Shown here in pieces: positions 7,030 to 15,655 of a stretch of DNA of 64,000 nt. The notes under the pieces are model-generated. The model had not been told where the DNA came from, did no database searches, and saw only the letters and a program-made list of their open reading frames with translations. The translations under genes were made by a program, and so were the position numbers. Numbering within the stretch: position 1 is the stretch's first letter; every line of letters starts with the position of its first letter. Origin of the DNA: Planctomycetota bacterium (GTDB taxonomy: Bacteria > Planctomycetota > PLA2 > JAEUHO01); contig JAJDEN010000015.1 of the NCBI GenBank assembly GCA_029259775.1, positions 248,001 through 312,000 on the forward strand, in the 5' to 3' direction.

Positions 7030-9594
7030 ATGGTGCCCCGGAGTCCCCTGGCCGTGTCGCGCGTCATCCCGAGCACTCGCCGCAGGATCGCCCTGGGCCG
7101 CAGTCCGTTCCGGGCCGTGTGCGCAGCGATCGGTCTGCTGTGGGCCTGTCTCCTGGCGGGTTGCCAGGTGGGTGTGCTCGCGGCCGAGAGCCTTCCCGCC
7201 ATGGCAGCCGGCGCCGACGCGGAGGCCGGGCTCTATGCCGGCGACCCACGCTGGGCTGCGCTTACGGCCGCGTGGCCCCAGCGGGCCGGCGCAGCGTTCG
7301 AGCGCCTCGAGGTCGTGACCGGGCTGACCTTCGAGGACGGCATGGCTCCGCGCCTGCTGTTGCGTCCGTTTGGTGATGAGCGCGTGCCGTTCGAGGTCCG
7401 CATGGAGATCGTCGACGGCCGTCGTCGTGCGGTCATCCACGTGAACGCCGAGCCGCAGCTCGCCGGCGTTCGGGACATCGATCGTGTGCTGTTGCGCGCC
7501 CTCTGCACCGCCGCCTTCCAGGATGCCGCCCGGCGCCACGGGGCCGTCACGCCGTGGATGGAGCGCATGGCTGCGACGGCCGCCGCCGGCGATCTCGACG
7601 AGCGCCTGACGGCGCTGCACCGGCGGTTGGTGAACGGCGCGACCGATGCGGCGACCGTAGCCGCCGACAAGCCTGGTGCGGCCGAAGCCACCGGCGTGGC
7701 CGCCCTCGTGCTGCTCGCGGAGCGCGGTCAGCCCGACGACATCCGGCGCATGCTCGGCTTCGTCGCGGACGGCGACGCGCCTGGCACCGTTCTCGGACGG
7801 CTGGTGGGGGAGCCCGACGGGCGCTGGGAGCGGCCGGCGCAGAAGGCTCTGCAGATCCGGCTCGGAAGCTACGACCCCGAGCCCTGGCGCTTGCTCGAGC
7901 AGGCGGACGAGGCGGCGCACGAGACAGGACGCCTCGGCTTGGAGACCCTGTTCGCCGACGCCGTGCCGCGTGAGATCGCCGAGGAGGTCAGCGTGCTCCG
8001 CGCACGGGCCGTCGCGGACGAGGGCGACTACGCCCAGGCGCGCACGCTCCTCGCCGGGATGGCCGACGATGCGCCGTCGCGGCTTCGTGATCCGGCCGCT
8101 GCGCTTGCGCTGCGCATCCGCGTCGAGCTGCACGCCGGCGGCAATGCGGATCTCGCACGGCGTCTCGCGCGCGAACTCGAGCGGGACTTCCCGCGGAGCA
8201 GCGCGCGCCGCGACCTCGCCAAGCAGCACCCGCTGCTCGGCATGGAGGAAGACCCGCAAGCGTGGATCGCCACACTCAGGCTCCGTATCGAGCAGGATGG
8301 CGCCGGGGACCTCGACCTGAAGACCATCAGCCGGTACGCGCGCATGTTGCTGCTGGATCACCGCGCTGGTGCCGCCGAGCAGTTCCTCTCGACCTTGGGC
8401 CCGCGGGGCGAGGCGCCAGAGCTCGAGCGCTTGCGGGAGGCGGTGCGGGACGCGCAGGCGGATCCCAGCGAGGCGGCGCTCTCGCGCAACGCCCAGCGCG
8501 TCGATGCGTGGAACGCGAAGCCGGGCAAGGCCACGGCCGAGGCCGTGCGGGACGGCGGCGAAGCCTCCCGCGGGGCGCTGCTGAGCTTCATCGCCCGCGG
8601 CGACGCGGCGCGGCGCGGCGGCGCGGTGCACCTGCTGGTCGACGCGGTGGGGGAGGCGGCCGCTGTCGCAGGCGTGCGCCGTCTATGGAGTCTCGATACA
8701 CGGCGCATCGACGACGACCTGCGGGCCCTTGCTGCCGCGGTCCCCTACGAGCCGCTGCGCGCGGCGCGCACGCCCGACGCCATGGACCCGGAGACCATCG
8801 CGGCCGTCGACGCTGCCTGGGGCCGTCTCACCCTCGGCCTCTCCCCTGACTGGCTCGAGGGACACCCGGGCTACCTGCAAGCGTTGCGGCACGACGACTA
8901 CGCCGTGCGCCGGGACGCACTCACCCAGATCTCGACGGAAGACGTCAAGGGGGTCACCCCCGCGCTCGTGGCCCACGGCCTGCGGGACCGCGCCGCCCTC
9001 ATGCGCCGCGAGGCCGTGAGCCTGGCAGGCGCGGCGGACTTCCGCGCGCTGGCACGGCGTGGCCTGGAGGACCGGGCGTGGATGGTCCGCCAGGAAGCGG
9101 TGCGTGTCGTGGCGCGGCTGGAAGGACGCGGCGCGGTCGACACCCTGCGGCGCCTGTTGCGCACGGACGCCTCGCGCGAGGTGCGGGCGGCGGCGGCGCA
9201 CGGCCTCGTGAGCACGGCGCCGACGGACGACCGGGTGCTCGAGGCCTTGCTCCTGACCCAGGTCGGTGAGGAGGCGCGCCTCCGGGATGCCATCGCGGCC
9301 CGTCTGTCGGAGCAGGAACCCAAGCCCGTCGTGCGGGCGGTCGCGCGCGGGTGGCGGCGCGCGCTCGAGCGTGACACGCCCCACCGCGGCTACCTCTTCC
9401 GCACCGCGTTGCTCTACCACCGCCTCACGAAGGAGGACCTGGGCTTCTACCCGGGCGCCACGAAGGACGACTTGCGCAAGATGCTGGGCCGCATGGAGGC
9501 GTGGATCGCACGGACGCCCGACGCCGTGGCGCTCGCTCCGGAGCGCGCCGTGGGAGGAGGCGCGCCACGCCGTCCGACGGGACGCGAGCGATGA
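7030..9594 (+). CDS. Large lipoprotein with degenerate peptidase-like N-terminus and HEAT repeats
   Basis: 854 residues. A long basic leader and hydrophobic helix end in the lipobox LLAGC (Cys about 45), predicting lipidation and membrane anchoring. The first 180 residues resemble the gluzincin-like lipoproteins of this phylum (a beta-rich start, then LLRALCTAAF and TPWMERMAA) but the HExxH zinc motif is absent, so any peptidase ancestry is inferred and the domain would be inactive. A helical TPR-like middle (about 190-470) follows, and HEAT repeats with VRRDALTQIS and VRQEAVRVVARLEGRGAV occupy about 610-760. The gene sits inside the thiamine/dapB run and overlaps thiL by ATGA. Function unknown. 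Confidence 0.8.
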   Translation: MVPRSPLAVSRVIPSTRRRIALGRSPFRAVCAAIGLLWACLLAGCQVGVLAAESLPAMAAGADAEAGLYAGDPRWAALTAAWPQRAGAAFERLEVVTGLTFEDGMAPRLLLRPFGDERVPFEVRMEIVDGRRRAVIHVNAEPQLAGVRDIDRVLLRALCTAAFQDAARRHGAVTPWMERMAATAAAGDLDERLTALHRRLVNGATDAATVAADKPGAAEATGVAALVLLAERGQPDDIRRMLGFVADGDAPGTVLGRLVGEPDGRWERPAQKALQIRLGSYDPEPWRLLEQADEAAHETGRLGLETLFADAVPREIAEEVSVLRARAVADEGDYAQARTLLAGMADDAPSRLRDPAAALALRIRVELHAGGNADLARRLARELERDFPRSSARRDLAKQHPLLGMEEDPQAWIATLRLRIEQDGAGDLDLKTISRYARMLLLDHRAGAAEQFLSTLGPRGEAPELERLREAVRDAQADPSEAALSRNAQRVDAWNAKPGKATAEAVRDGGEASRGALLSFIARGDAARRGGAVHLLVDAVGEAAAVAGVRRLWSLDTRRIDDDLRALAAAVPYEPLRAARTPDAMDPETIAAVDAAWGRLTLGLSPDWLEGHPGYLQALRHDDYAVRRDALTQISTEDVKGVTPALVAHGLRDRAALMRREAVSLAGAADFRALARRGLEDRAWMVRQEAVRVVARLEGRGAVDTLRRLLRTDASREVRAAAAHGLVSTAPTDDRVLEALLLTQVGEEARLRDAIAARLSEQEPKPVVRAVARGWRRALERDTPHRGYLFRTALLYHRLTKEDLGFYPGATKDDLRKMLGRMEAWIARTPDAVALAPERAVGGGAPRRPTGRER

Positions 9595-10538
9595 GCGACG
9601 AACGTACGGAGGAGGGGGGACTCGTCGGCGAAGACGCCTGGCTCGGCCGGGCGCTGCGCGCGTTTCCCGTCGGACCGGAGACCGTGCTGGGTCTGGGGCA
9701 CGACGCGGCGGCCGTGCGCGCGGGCGACGACGGCGTGCTGGTCGTTGCCAAGGACGTACTCGTCGACGGCGTGCACTTTCGACTCGAGGACTGCGGCCCG
9801 TCCCTCGCCGCGCGCAAGGCGCTGGCCGTCAACCTCTCCGACCTCGCCGCGGCCGCGGCCATGCCCGTCGGCTTCCTCGTCGGGGCGGTGCTGCCCCGGC
9901 CGGCGGAGCGCCAGCTCTTCGACGACCTGATGGAAGGCTTCGCCGACGCGGCCGCGGAGTTCGGTTGCACCTGCGTCGGCGGTGACACCAACAGCGCCGA
10001 GGGACCGCTCGTGCTCTCCGTGACGGTGTTGGGTCGACCCGGCCCTGCCGGCGTCCTTTCCCGCTCCGGGGGCAGTGTCGGTGACCTTCTGAGCGTCACG
10101 GGACCGCTCGGCGGCTCGGGGCGTGGACGGCACCTCACGTTCACGCCGCGCATCGCGGAGGCGCAGGTGTTGGCGCGGCTCGGGATCCCTCACGCGATGA
10201 TGGACCTCAGCGACGGCCTGAGTCGGGATCTTCCGCGGCTCTGTCGCGCCTCCGGTGTCGGCGCCCTCCTGGCGGCCGAGAGACTGCCCCTGCATGAGGA
10301 CACGCAGGCCGCCTCGACACGCACGCCGCGCGACCGCGCGCTGCACGACGGCGAGGACTTCGAGCTTCTGGTGGCGCACGCCGCGCTCGACGACGCGCAG
10401 CGCGAGGCTCTGGCGGCTGCTGGTGTCACGCTGTACCCGATCGGGCGGGTGGTGGCTCCCGAGAGCGGCGTCCGCATCCGCATCGACGGGGAGGCGCTTC
10501 CGCTGGAGGTCGGTGGATTCGATCACCTCGAGGGCTGA
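9591..10538 (+). CDS. thiL: Thiamine-monophosphate kinase
   Basis: 315 residues, standard length for ThiL, which phosphorylates thiamine monophosphate to the coenzyme thiamine diphosphate. Family motifs in order: GHDAA (36-40, normally GDDAA; here the first Asp is His), KDVLVDGVHF (54-63), RKALAVNLSDLAA (75-87), GGDTN (130-134), DLSDG (205-209) and HDGEDFELL (252-260). The Asp-to-His change touches the Mg-ATP site but the neighbouring Asp remains. ATG 9591 overlaps the HEAT lipoprotein stop by four bases, so the kinase is co-translated with a protein of no obvious metabolic role. An 18-bp tandem duplication covers its stop codon. Confidence 0.93.
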   Translation: MSDERTEEGGLVGEDAWLGRALRAFPVGPETVLGLGHDAAAVRAGDDGVLVVAKDVLVDGVHFRLEDCGPSLAARKALAVNLSDLAAAAAMPVGFLVGAVLPRPAERQLFDDLMEGFADAAAEFGCTCVGGDTNSAEGPLVLSVTVLGRPGPAGVLSRSGGSVGDLLSVTGPLGGSGRGRHLTFTPRIAEAQVLARLGIPHAMMDLSDGLSRDLPRLCRASGVGALLAAERLPLHEDTQAASTRTPRDRALHDGEDFELLVAHAALDDAQREALAAAGVTLYPIGRVVAPESGVRIRIDGEALPLEVGGFDHLEG

Positions 10539-10555
10539 GAGCATCTCGAGGGCTG
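10527..10555 (+). repeat. 18-bp tandem duplication across the thiL stop codon
   Basis: CTCGAGGGCTG occurs at 10527-10537 and 10545-10555, period 18. The first copy contains the thiL TGA at 10536-10538. Confidence 0.65.
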
Positions 10556-10590
10556 CGGGGCCCGGAGGGCGGAGGGCCGCCGGTCGCGGC

Positions 10591-10596
10591 TAGAAT
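10591..10596 (+). promoter_or_regulatory. -10-like TAGAAT, leaderless geometry
   Basis: TAGAAT is a near-consensus -10 box ending six bases before the GTG start of tsaE at 10603. No ribosome site fits in between, which supports a leaderless mRNA. Confidence 0.55.
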
Positions 10597-10602
10597 GCGC
10601 AC

Positions 10603-11187
10603 GTGACGAAGCTTGGCCTGACGATCGCGGACACCGACGCCATGCTCGCCCTGGGCGGGCGTGTCGCGGACGTGCTGCGTGCCGCCCGCTGCGAAGAACT
10701 CGTGATCGAGCTGCGCGGCGACCTCGGCGCGGGCAAGACCGTGTTCGTCCGAGGGCTGGCCCGACGTCTGGGCGTGCCCACCACGATGCCGGTCGTGAGC
10801 CCGACGTTCACCATCGCCCGCAGCTATGCCGCCGACTGCGGCGCGCTGCGCGAACTGCACCACGTCGACGCGTACCGCCTACGCGGCGTCGAGGATCTCG
10901 ATGCGGCAGGATTCGAGGAGATGTGCGGGACCGGGCGCCTGACGTGCGTCGAATGGGGGGAGAACGTCACCGAGGCCCTCCCGGAGGACCGCGTGCGCAT
11001 CAGCCTGACCCCTGTCCTGCCCACGGAGCTCGTGCCGGGGGAAGCACCGGAGTGTCCGCGTGACGTGCGGTTCGAAGCGCTGGGGCCGCGGGCGGCGGAG
11101 CTCCTGGACGCGCTCGCACGGAACGAGCGCACCACGGGACAGGGCACCACGGGACAGGGCACCACGAGCGAAGGCGCCACGGCATGA
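10603..11187 (+). CDS. tsaE: tRNA threonylcarbamoyladenosine ATPase subunit TsaE
   Basis: 194 residues. TsaE is the ATPase that works with TsaB and TsaD to make t6A37 in ANN-decoding tRNAs. The Walker A motif GDLGAGKT (39-46), VVSPTFTIARSY, the HHVDAYRL strand and the EWGENV box appear in the family order. Start is GTG 10603, preceded at six bases by a -10-like hexamer. The protein ends in a low-complexity tail TTGQGTTGQGTTSEGATA created by a 15-bp tandem repeat, so the C-terminus is longer than usual (family about 150-160 residues). The stop overlaps the next start by ATGA. Confidence 0.93.
   Translation: MTKLGLTIADTDAMLALGGRVADVLRAARCEELVIELRGDLGAGKTVFVRGLARRLGVPTTMPVVSPTFTIARSYAADCGALRELHHVDAYRLRGVEDLDAAGFEEMCGTGRLTCVEWGENVTEALPEDRVRISLTPVLPTELVPGEAPECPRDVRFEALGPRAAELLDALARNERTTGQGTTGQGTTSEGATA
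11131..11175 (+). repeat. 15-bp tandem repeat encoding the TsaE tail
   Basis: Two exact copies of ACCACGGGACAGGGC (11131-11145, 11146-11160) and a third degenerate copy (11161-11175) encode TTGQG-TTGQG-TTSEG immediately before the stop codon. Confidence 0.85.
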
Positions 11188-14100
11188 GGCGCGCCGGTGT
11201 CGCGAAGATCCGGGCTGCCGCTTGCGGGGCCGTCGCATGCCTGATCGCCGTTCTCTGTTGCGTGCCTGCGGCGGAGGCCGAGGCGCCGGAGGCGCGCCGC
11301 ATCCAGGTGTTCGGGCCGGATGGACGTCCTCTGGAAGGAGCGCGGCTGCTCCCGGTCGCGAAACGCAGGGAGGGTCGGGCGATCTTCGACCCGTTGTTCG
11401 ATGCCATCACGACATCGGATGCCAAGGGGCGCATCGCGGACTGGGACCCGGCACGGGCCGGCACGCTCGGACTCGTCGTGTGGATGCCGGGTACCGCGGC
11501 AGTTCTCGTGCCGGCGCGCGGCACGGGCATCTCGTTGCGCCTGATGCCCGCGAAGCCGACGCGGGGCCTGCTGCGCCGCGGCCCGTCCACGCCTGCCGCC
11601 GGGGTGACCTTGCTCGCCATCCCCCGGACAGCGACGGCCGATCTGCTCCACCGCACGAAAACCGGGACGGCAGGTGAGTACACGCTGCCGGGGCTGCACG
11701 CAGGAAGCTGGGACGTGTTCTTGGAGCACAAGGGCGGACGTCTACAGCGCATCGCTCGCGTCGACGCCGGTGCACGGGCGACGGATGCCGAGCTGCAGTC
11801 CGCGACCTCGGTTCGCGGCCGCTTGCTTGACGTGGATGGCGGCCGCCGCTCGGCCGTTGTGGGCGTGCGGCTGCGCTTTCGCCGCGCCGATCGAACCGCG
11901 CCGGGGTTCGACGCGCTTCAGCGTGCCGAGATGCTCCAAGCCGTCGAGACGGACGAGGACGGCGTGTTCGTCGCGGCAGGTCTCGCGGCCGGTGTCTACG
12001 ACGTCGAGCTGCTCGACCCGGCCTGGGCCTTCGAGGGCCGCGCCCCGCGCGTCCAGGTCGAGTTTCGTCGCGCTCGGCAGATCGAGACGTGGTTCGCGCG
12101 CAAGCGCCAGCTCGTGTCCGGCTCCGTCGTCGATATCGATGACCGTCCCCTGTCCGGCATGGATGTGCGCCTTCTCGTGGACCCGACCGAGCCCTGGCCG
12201 GACGGCGCGACCGCCGCCGTGACGGTCTCGGTCCGGACTGACGCGTCGGGGCGCTTCCGGATCCCGCAGGTCGCGCCGGGGAGCGGCTACCGCCTGATCG
12301 TGACGGGCAGCGGGTACTCGCCGTGGGTCTCGAATCCGTTCGACGTCGACCGGGGCCGCGAGACGAAGCTCGACCCCGTCGTGCTCAAGCAGGGCTGGCG
12401 CGTGCTCCTGCGGGTGCGTGACGTGGATGGCGACCCGGTGGCGGGCGCTCGGGTGACGGCCGTGTCGGCGCGGCGCCCGACCACCGCCAAGGACAAGGTC
12501 TGGGCGCACCTCGGGCGCAGCGGCAGCACGGACGCCACGGGCCGCCTCGAGTTGATCGACCTACCTGGCGACGACGTGCTCGTGGAGGTGGTGGCTGCGG
12601 GTTTCGAGGGTGGGCACACGATCGTGGACTACCCACGTGTCTCGGACATGCGCAAGGCGGATGTGACGCTGCATCCCGCCGCGCGTCTCGAGGGCAAGGT
12701 CGTTCCCGCGGATGGGGGCCCGAAGGGGCCCTTCGTGGTCCGCGCGCGGCGGCGCGACGGCGAGGCCGTCGTGGAGACGTCCACGAACGAGCGCGGTGCG
12801 TTCGTCTTCACCCATCTGGCGGACACCGCGACCGACATCACGGTCCGTCTCGCGTCGGACCCGAAGGGACACCCGCTGACCACGGTCGAGAACGTGGTGC
12901 CGGGCGTCGAAGAACACCTCGAGATCCTGCTGCCGGTGCTGCGCGCCGTGCGCGGGACGGTCGATGCCATGGATGTGGACGGCACGCCGGGCGAGGTCGT
13001 GGTCGAGACCAAGCTCTACGACCCGGCGACCGAGCGCTACGTCTGGCGCGCGGCGGCTCGGGCCGCGATCGAGCAAGAGGGCACGCAGGGCCGGTTCAGC
13101 ATCACGGGCCTGCCCCCCGGCCTCTATGTCGTGCGGGCCGTGCAGGGAGCTCTGGATTCGGGGACCACCTCCGTCTTGCTCGACGAGCAGGACGTGGGCG
13201 GCGTAACCCTGCGCATCCCCTCGGGCGCGCGCATCGTCGGCACCGTCCTCGACGCGGAGAGCAAGCCCGTCCTGGGCGCACGCATCACGTTGACGCGCTG
13301 GCACGGCGACGACCCTTCCGAAGTCCGTGCGCGGGACGCACTACGCTTCGTTTCCGATGAGCGAGGGGACTTCCTGTTCGACGACATCGCACCGGGCGTG
13401 TGGCGTGTCGAGGCGCATGATGAGGACCGGGCGCCGGCGGTCGAGTTCGTGCGCGTGCGGGACGGCGAGGTCCGTGTGACGCGCGATCTGCAGCTCACGG
13501 CCGGCGGCGTGCTGAGCGGCACCGTCGAGGACGCGGACGGCCGACCGCTGGACGCGGTGACGGTCCGTGTGCGCCGCTTCGATGGCGACGAGGCCGAGCG
13601 AACCGTGCGTACCGACGCCAAGGGCATCTTCCGCGCGCGCAACCTCCGCCCCGGCACCTACCACCTGCGCGTGGTGGCCGCGACCGTCTCCGGCGGGCCC
13701 TGGATCGAGGCCGTCGCGGAGGTCGAGGCCGGCAGCACGACGACCGTGCGCTTCACCGCGTCGGAAGACGGCGCGATCGAGGGCACCCTGCGTCGCCGCG
13801 GCCGCGGCGTGGCCGGGGCCGTCGTGGACCTGGTGCACGTACCGGAAGGTGGGGGCGCCGTGCGGCGCTACCGCACCAGCACGGGCGCGGACGGCTCCTT
13901 CCTCGTGGAGCAACTGGAGGCGGGGCCCTACACGATCCAGATCCAGAGCGGCGCGTGGCGCTCGGCCCAGGAAGTGATCCTCGAGGCCGGAGATCACATC
14001 GTGCTCGACCTGGAGGCGTACGAAGCGCGCTTGCGCGGCACCGTCGTGACGCGGGCGGGGGACCCCGTGCCAGGCGCGTTCGTGCGGGCGCGTCCGATCA

Positions 14101-14867
14101 CCGAGGGCGACGTCGAGGACGCGGGCTTCTTCGCCGAAGGTCGTACCGATCCCCGCGGCGCCTTCGTCTTGCGCGGCCTGCCGGTGGGGGTGTACACGCT
14201 CACCGTGTCCGCGCCGGGCCACCCGCCGGGACTGCTCGCGCGCGCCGAGGCCGACCTGCCCGGGGCGGACTTCGACGTCGCGGTCGTGCTGGGCCGTGGT
14301 GGGGACATCAACCTGCGCGTCGTGGACGAGAACGACCGTGGCGTCACCGGCGCGCTGGTCTGGCTCGAGGACGCTCAGGGCGCCGCGCTGAACCGGGAGG
14401 CCTACGTGACGGGCGCCGCCGGGCGCCTGCGCATCGAGGGCGTGCCGCCGGGCGACATCCGCGTGCGCGTGCGCGCACGAGGCCTCGGCCGCCCGGCGTT
14501 GACGAAGGTGCGCGTGCACGAGGGCCGGCCGGTGGACGTGCGCGTCGAGGTCGAACCGGCTGGGGCCATCCAGCTGATCGTCACCGGCGAGGGCAGCGAT
14601 CCCCTGGCGAGGACGCGCATCGACATCGTGCGTGAGTCCTCCGGGGACGTGATCGCGAGCCGGCGGCCCCTGAGTCCGATCCGGTTGCCGGCACCGTGGG
14701 GCTACGTGCCCCGGACGGGCGTCGTGACGATCCCCGAGCTTTCGACCGGCGACTACACGGCCGTCATCAGCGCCGGTCGGAGCTATGCCGTCGCCAAGAT
14801 CCCGATCCGCGTGGAGAAGGGCGAGACGACCATCGTCCGCGTCACGCTGGCGCCCGCCGGGCGCTGA
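11184..14867 (+). CDS. Secreted giant protein of carboxypeptidase-regulatory-like beta-sandwich repeats
   Basis: 1227 residues. A signal peptide (about 1-33, ending AAEAEA) precedes roughly ten tandem Ig-like modules of the carboxypeptidase D regulatory-like type. Each has a G-x-V-x-D-x-x-G-x-P-(V/L) opening (for example GTVLDAESKPVLGARITL, GTVEDADGRPLDAVTVRV) and a GxFxxxxLxPGxYxVxV close (FSITGLPPGLYVVRA, FVLRGLPVGVYTLTV). These are usually adhesion, stalk or scaffold modules at the cell surface; no enzyme domain or LPXTG anchor is visible. It overlaps tsaE by four bases and is followed by an ECF sigma factor, which could regulate it or be regulated with it. Molecular function is unknown. 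Confidence 0.85.
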   Translation: MRRAGVAKIRAAACGAVACLIAVLCCVPAAEAEAPEARRIQVFGPDGRPLEGARLLPVAKRREGRAIFDPLFDAITTSDAKGRIADWDPARAGTLGLVVWMPGTAAVLVPARGTGISLRLMPAKPTRGLLRRGPSTPAAGVTLLAIPRTATADLLHRTKTGTAGEYTLPGLHAGSWDVFLEHKGGRLQRIARVDAGARATDAELQSATSVRGRLLDVDGGRRSAVVGVRLRFRRADRTAPGFDALQRAEMLQAVETDEDGVFVAAGLAAGVYDVELLDPAWAFEGRAPRVQVEFRRARQIETWFARKRQLVSGSVVDIDDRPLSGMDVRLLVDPTEPWPDGATAAVTVSVRTDASGRFRIPQVAPGSGYRLIVTGSGYSPWVSNPFDVDRGRETKLDPVVLKQGWRVLLRVRDVDGDPVAGARVTAVSARRPTTAKDKVWAHLGRSGSTDATGRLELIDLPGDDVLVEVVAAGFEGGHTIVDYPRVSDMRKADVTLHPAARLEGKVVPADGGPKGPFVVRARRRDGEAVVETSTNERGAFVFTHLADTATDITVRLASDPKGHPLTTVENVVPGVEEHLEILLPVLRAVRGTVDAMDVDGTPGEVVVETKLYDPATERYVWRAAARAAIEQEGTQGRFSITGLPPGLYVVRAVQGALDSGTTSVLLDEQDVGGVTLRIPSGARIVGTVLDAESKPVLGARITLTRWHGDDPSEVRARDALRFVSDERGDFLFDDIAPGVWRVEAHDEDRAPAVEFVRVRDGEVRVTRDLQLTAGGVLSGTVEDADGRPLDAVTVRVRRFDGDEAERTVRTDAKGIFRARNLRPGTYHLRVVAATVSGGPWIEAVAEVEAGSTTTVRFTASEDGAIEGTLRRRGRGVAGAVVDLVHVPEGGGAVRRYRTSTGADGSFLVEQLEAGPYTIQIQSGAWRSAQEVILEAGDHIVLDLEAYEARLRGTVVTRAGDPVPGAFVRARPITEGDVEDAGFFAEGRTDPRGAFVLRGLPVGVYTLTVSAPGHPPGLLARAEADLPGADFDVAVVLGRGGDINLRVVDENDRGVTGALVWLEDAQGAALNREAYVTGAAGRLRIEGVPPGDIRVRVRARGLGRPALTKVRVHEGRPVDVRVEVEPAGAIQLIVTGEGSDPLARTRIDIVRESSGDVIASRRPLSPIRLPAPWGYVPRTGVVTIPELSTGDYTAVISAGRSYAVAKIPIRVEKGETTIVRVTLAPAGR

Positions 14868-14918
14868 GCCGCCTGGGGCCTTCTGCGGGCCCCGATCTCC
14901 GGACCCGGACAACGGGCG

Positions 14919-14924
14919 TATCCT
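14919..14924 (+). promoter_or_regulatory. -10-like TATCCT upstream of the ECF sigma gene
   Basis: TATCCT matches the TANNNT hexamer found before many genes here and would give a leader of about 60 bases before the GTG at 14992. No -35 element is obvious. Confidence 0.3.
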
Positions 14925-14991
14925 TGTCCTGGACCCGCCGCTCCGGTTTTCCCGTTCGACCCCGCGCCCTGCCCCGCGTACAAGGCGGCAC

Positions 14992-15573
14992 GTGGCCGAT
15001 CGAGACACCGAACTCATGCTGCGCGTTGCAGCGGGCGACGAAGGGGCCTTCGAGCCGCTCGTCCGCAGCGTGCTTCCGCGCCTCATCGGCTATTTTCGCC
15101 GTCTGGGGGCCGACGCCAGCATGGCGGAGGACTGCGCCCAGGACGCGCTCCTGAAGGTCTATCGGGCCCGGGCCAAGTACACGGCGCGCGCGCGCTTCAC
15201 CACGTACCTCTTCCACATCGCCCGCAACCACTGGATCGATGTGTACCGGCACCGCCGGGCCGGGCCGGGGATGGTGTCGGCCGACGCCTTCGGCGGGGAC
15301 GAGGACGGCCGCAAGCCCGAGTTCGAGGGGCCCCCGGCGGAACCCTCGGCCGACGCGGACCATGCCGAGCTGCTGGCCGCCCTGGAGCGGGCCGTGGGCA
15401 CGCTGAACACCGAACATCACGAGGTCTTCGTCCTGGCTCGCGTGGAGAACCTGCGCTACCAGGAGATCGGCGAGATCCTGGCCATCCCGGTCGGGACGGT
15501 CAAGTCCCGGATGCATGCGGCCTGGCGCCACATTCGAGCCGCACTTTCCCGGGAAGGCATCGAACCGCCGTAG
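14992..15573 (+). CDS. ECF-type RNA polymerase sigma factor
   Basis: 193 residues from GTG 14992, the usual ECF length. Region 2 (about 15-90) has the core-binding and -10-reading pattern DCAQDALLKVYRA and TYLFHIARNHWIDVYRHRR; after an acidic proline-rich linker (91-125), region 4 (about 128-185) has LNTEHHEVFVLARVENLRY and the helix-turn-helix QEIGEILAIPVGTVKSRMH. It should direct RNA polymerase to a specialised promoter set. The next gene, 82 bases downstream, encodes a membrane protein with an anti-sigma-like N-terminus, the standard arrangement for a sigma factor held inactive at the membrane. The frame continues open upstream, but translation there is not family-like. Confidence 0.92.
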   Translation: MADRDTELMLRVAAGDEGAFEPLVRSVLPRLIGYFRRLGADASMAEDCAQDALLKVYRARAKYTARARFTTYLFHIARNHWIDVYRHRRAGPGMVSADAFGGDEDGRKPEFEGPPAEPSADADHAELLAALERAVGTLNTEHHEVFVLARVENLRYQEIGEILAIPVGTVKSRMHAAWRHIRAALSREGIEPP

Positions 15574-15655
15574 CCGCTCCCCGTTGCAGTCCTCAGGCCC
15601 CCATTGCTTGGGCCCGACCCACCTACCAGCCGCCTACCTTGGAAGTCCAACGCCC

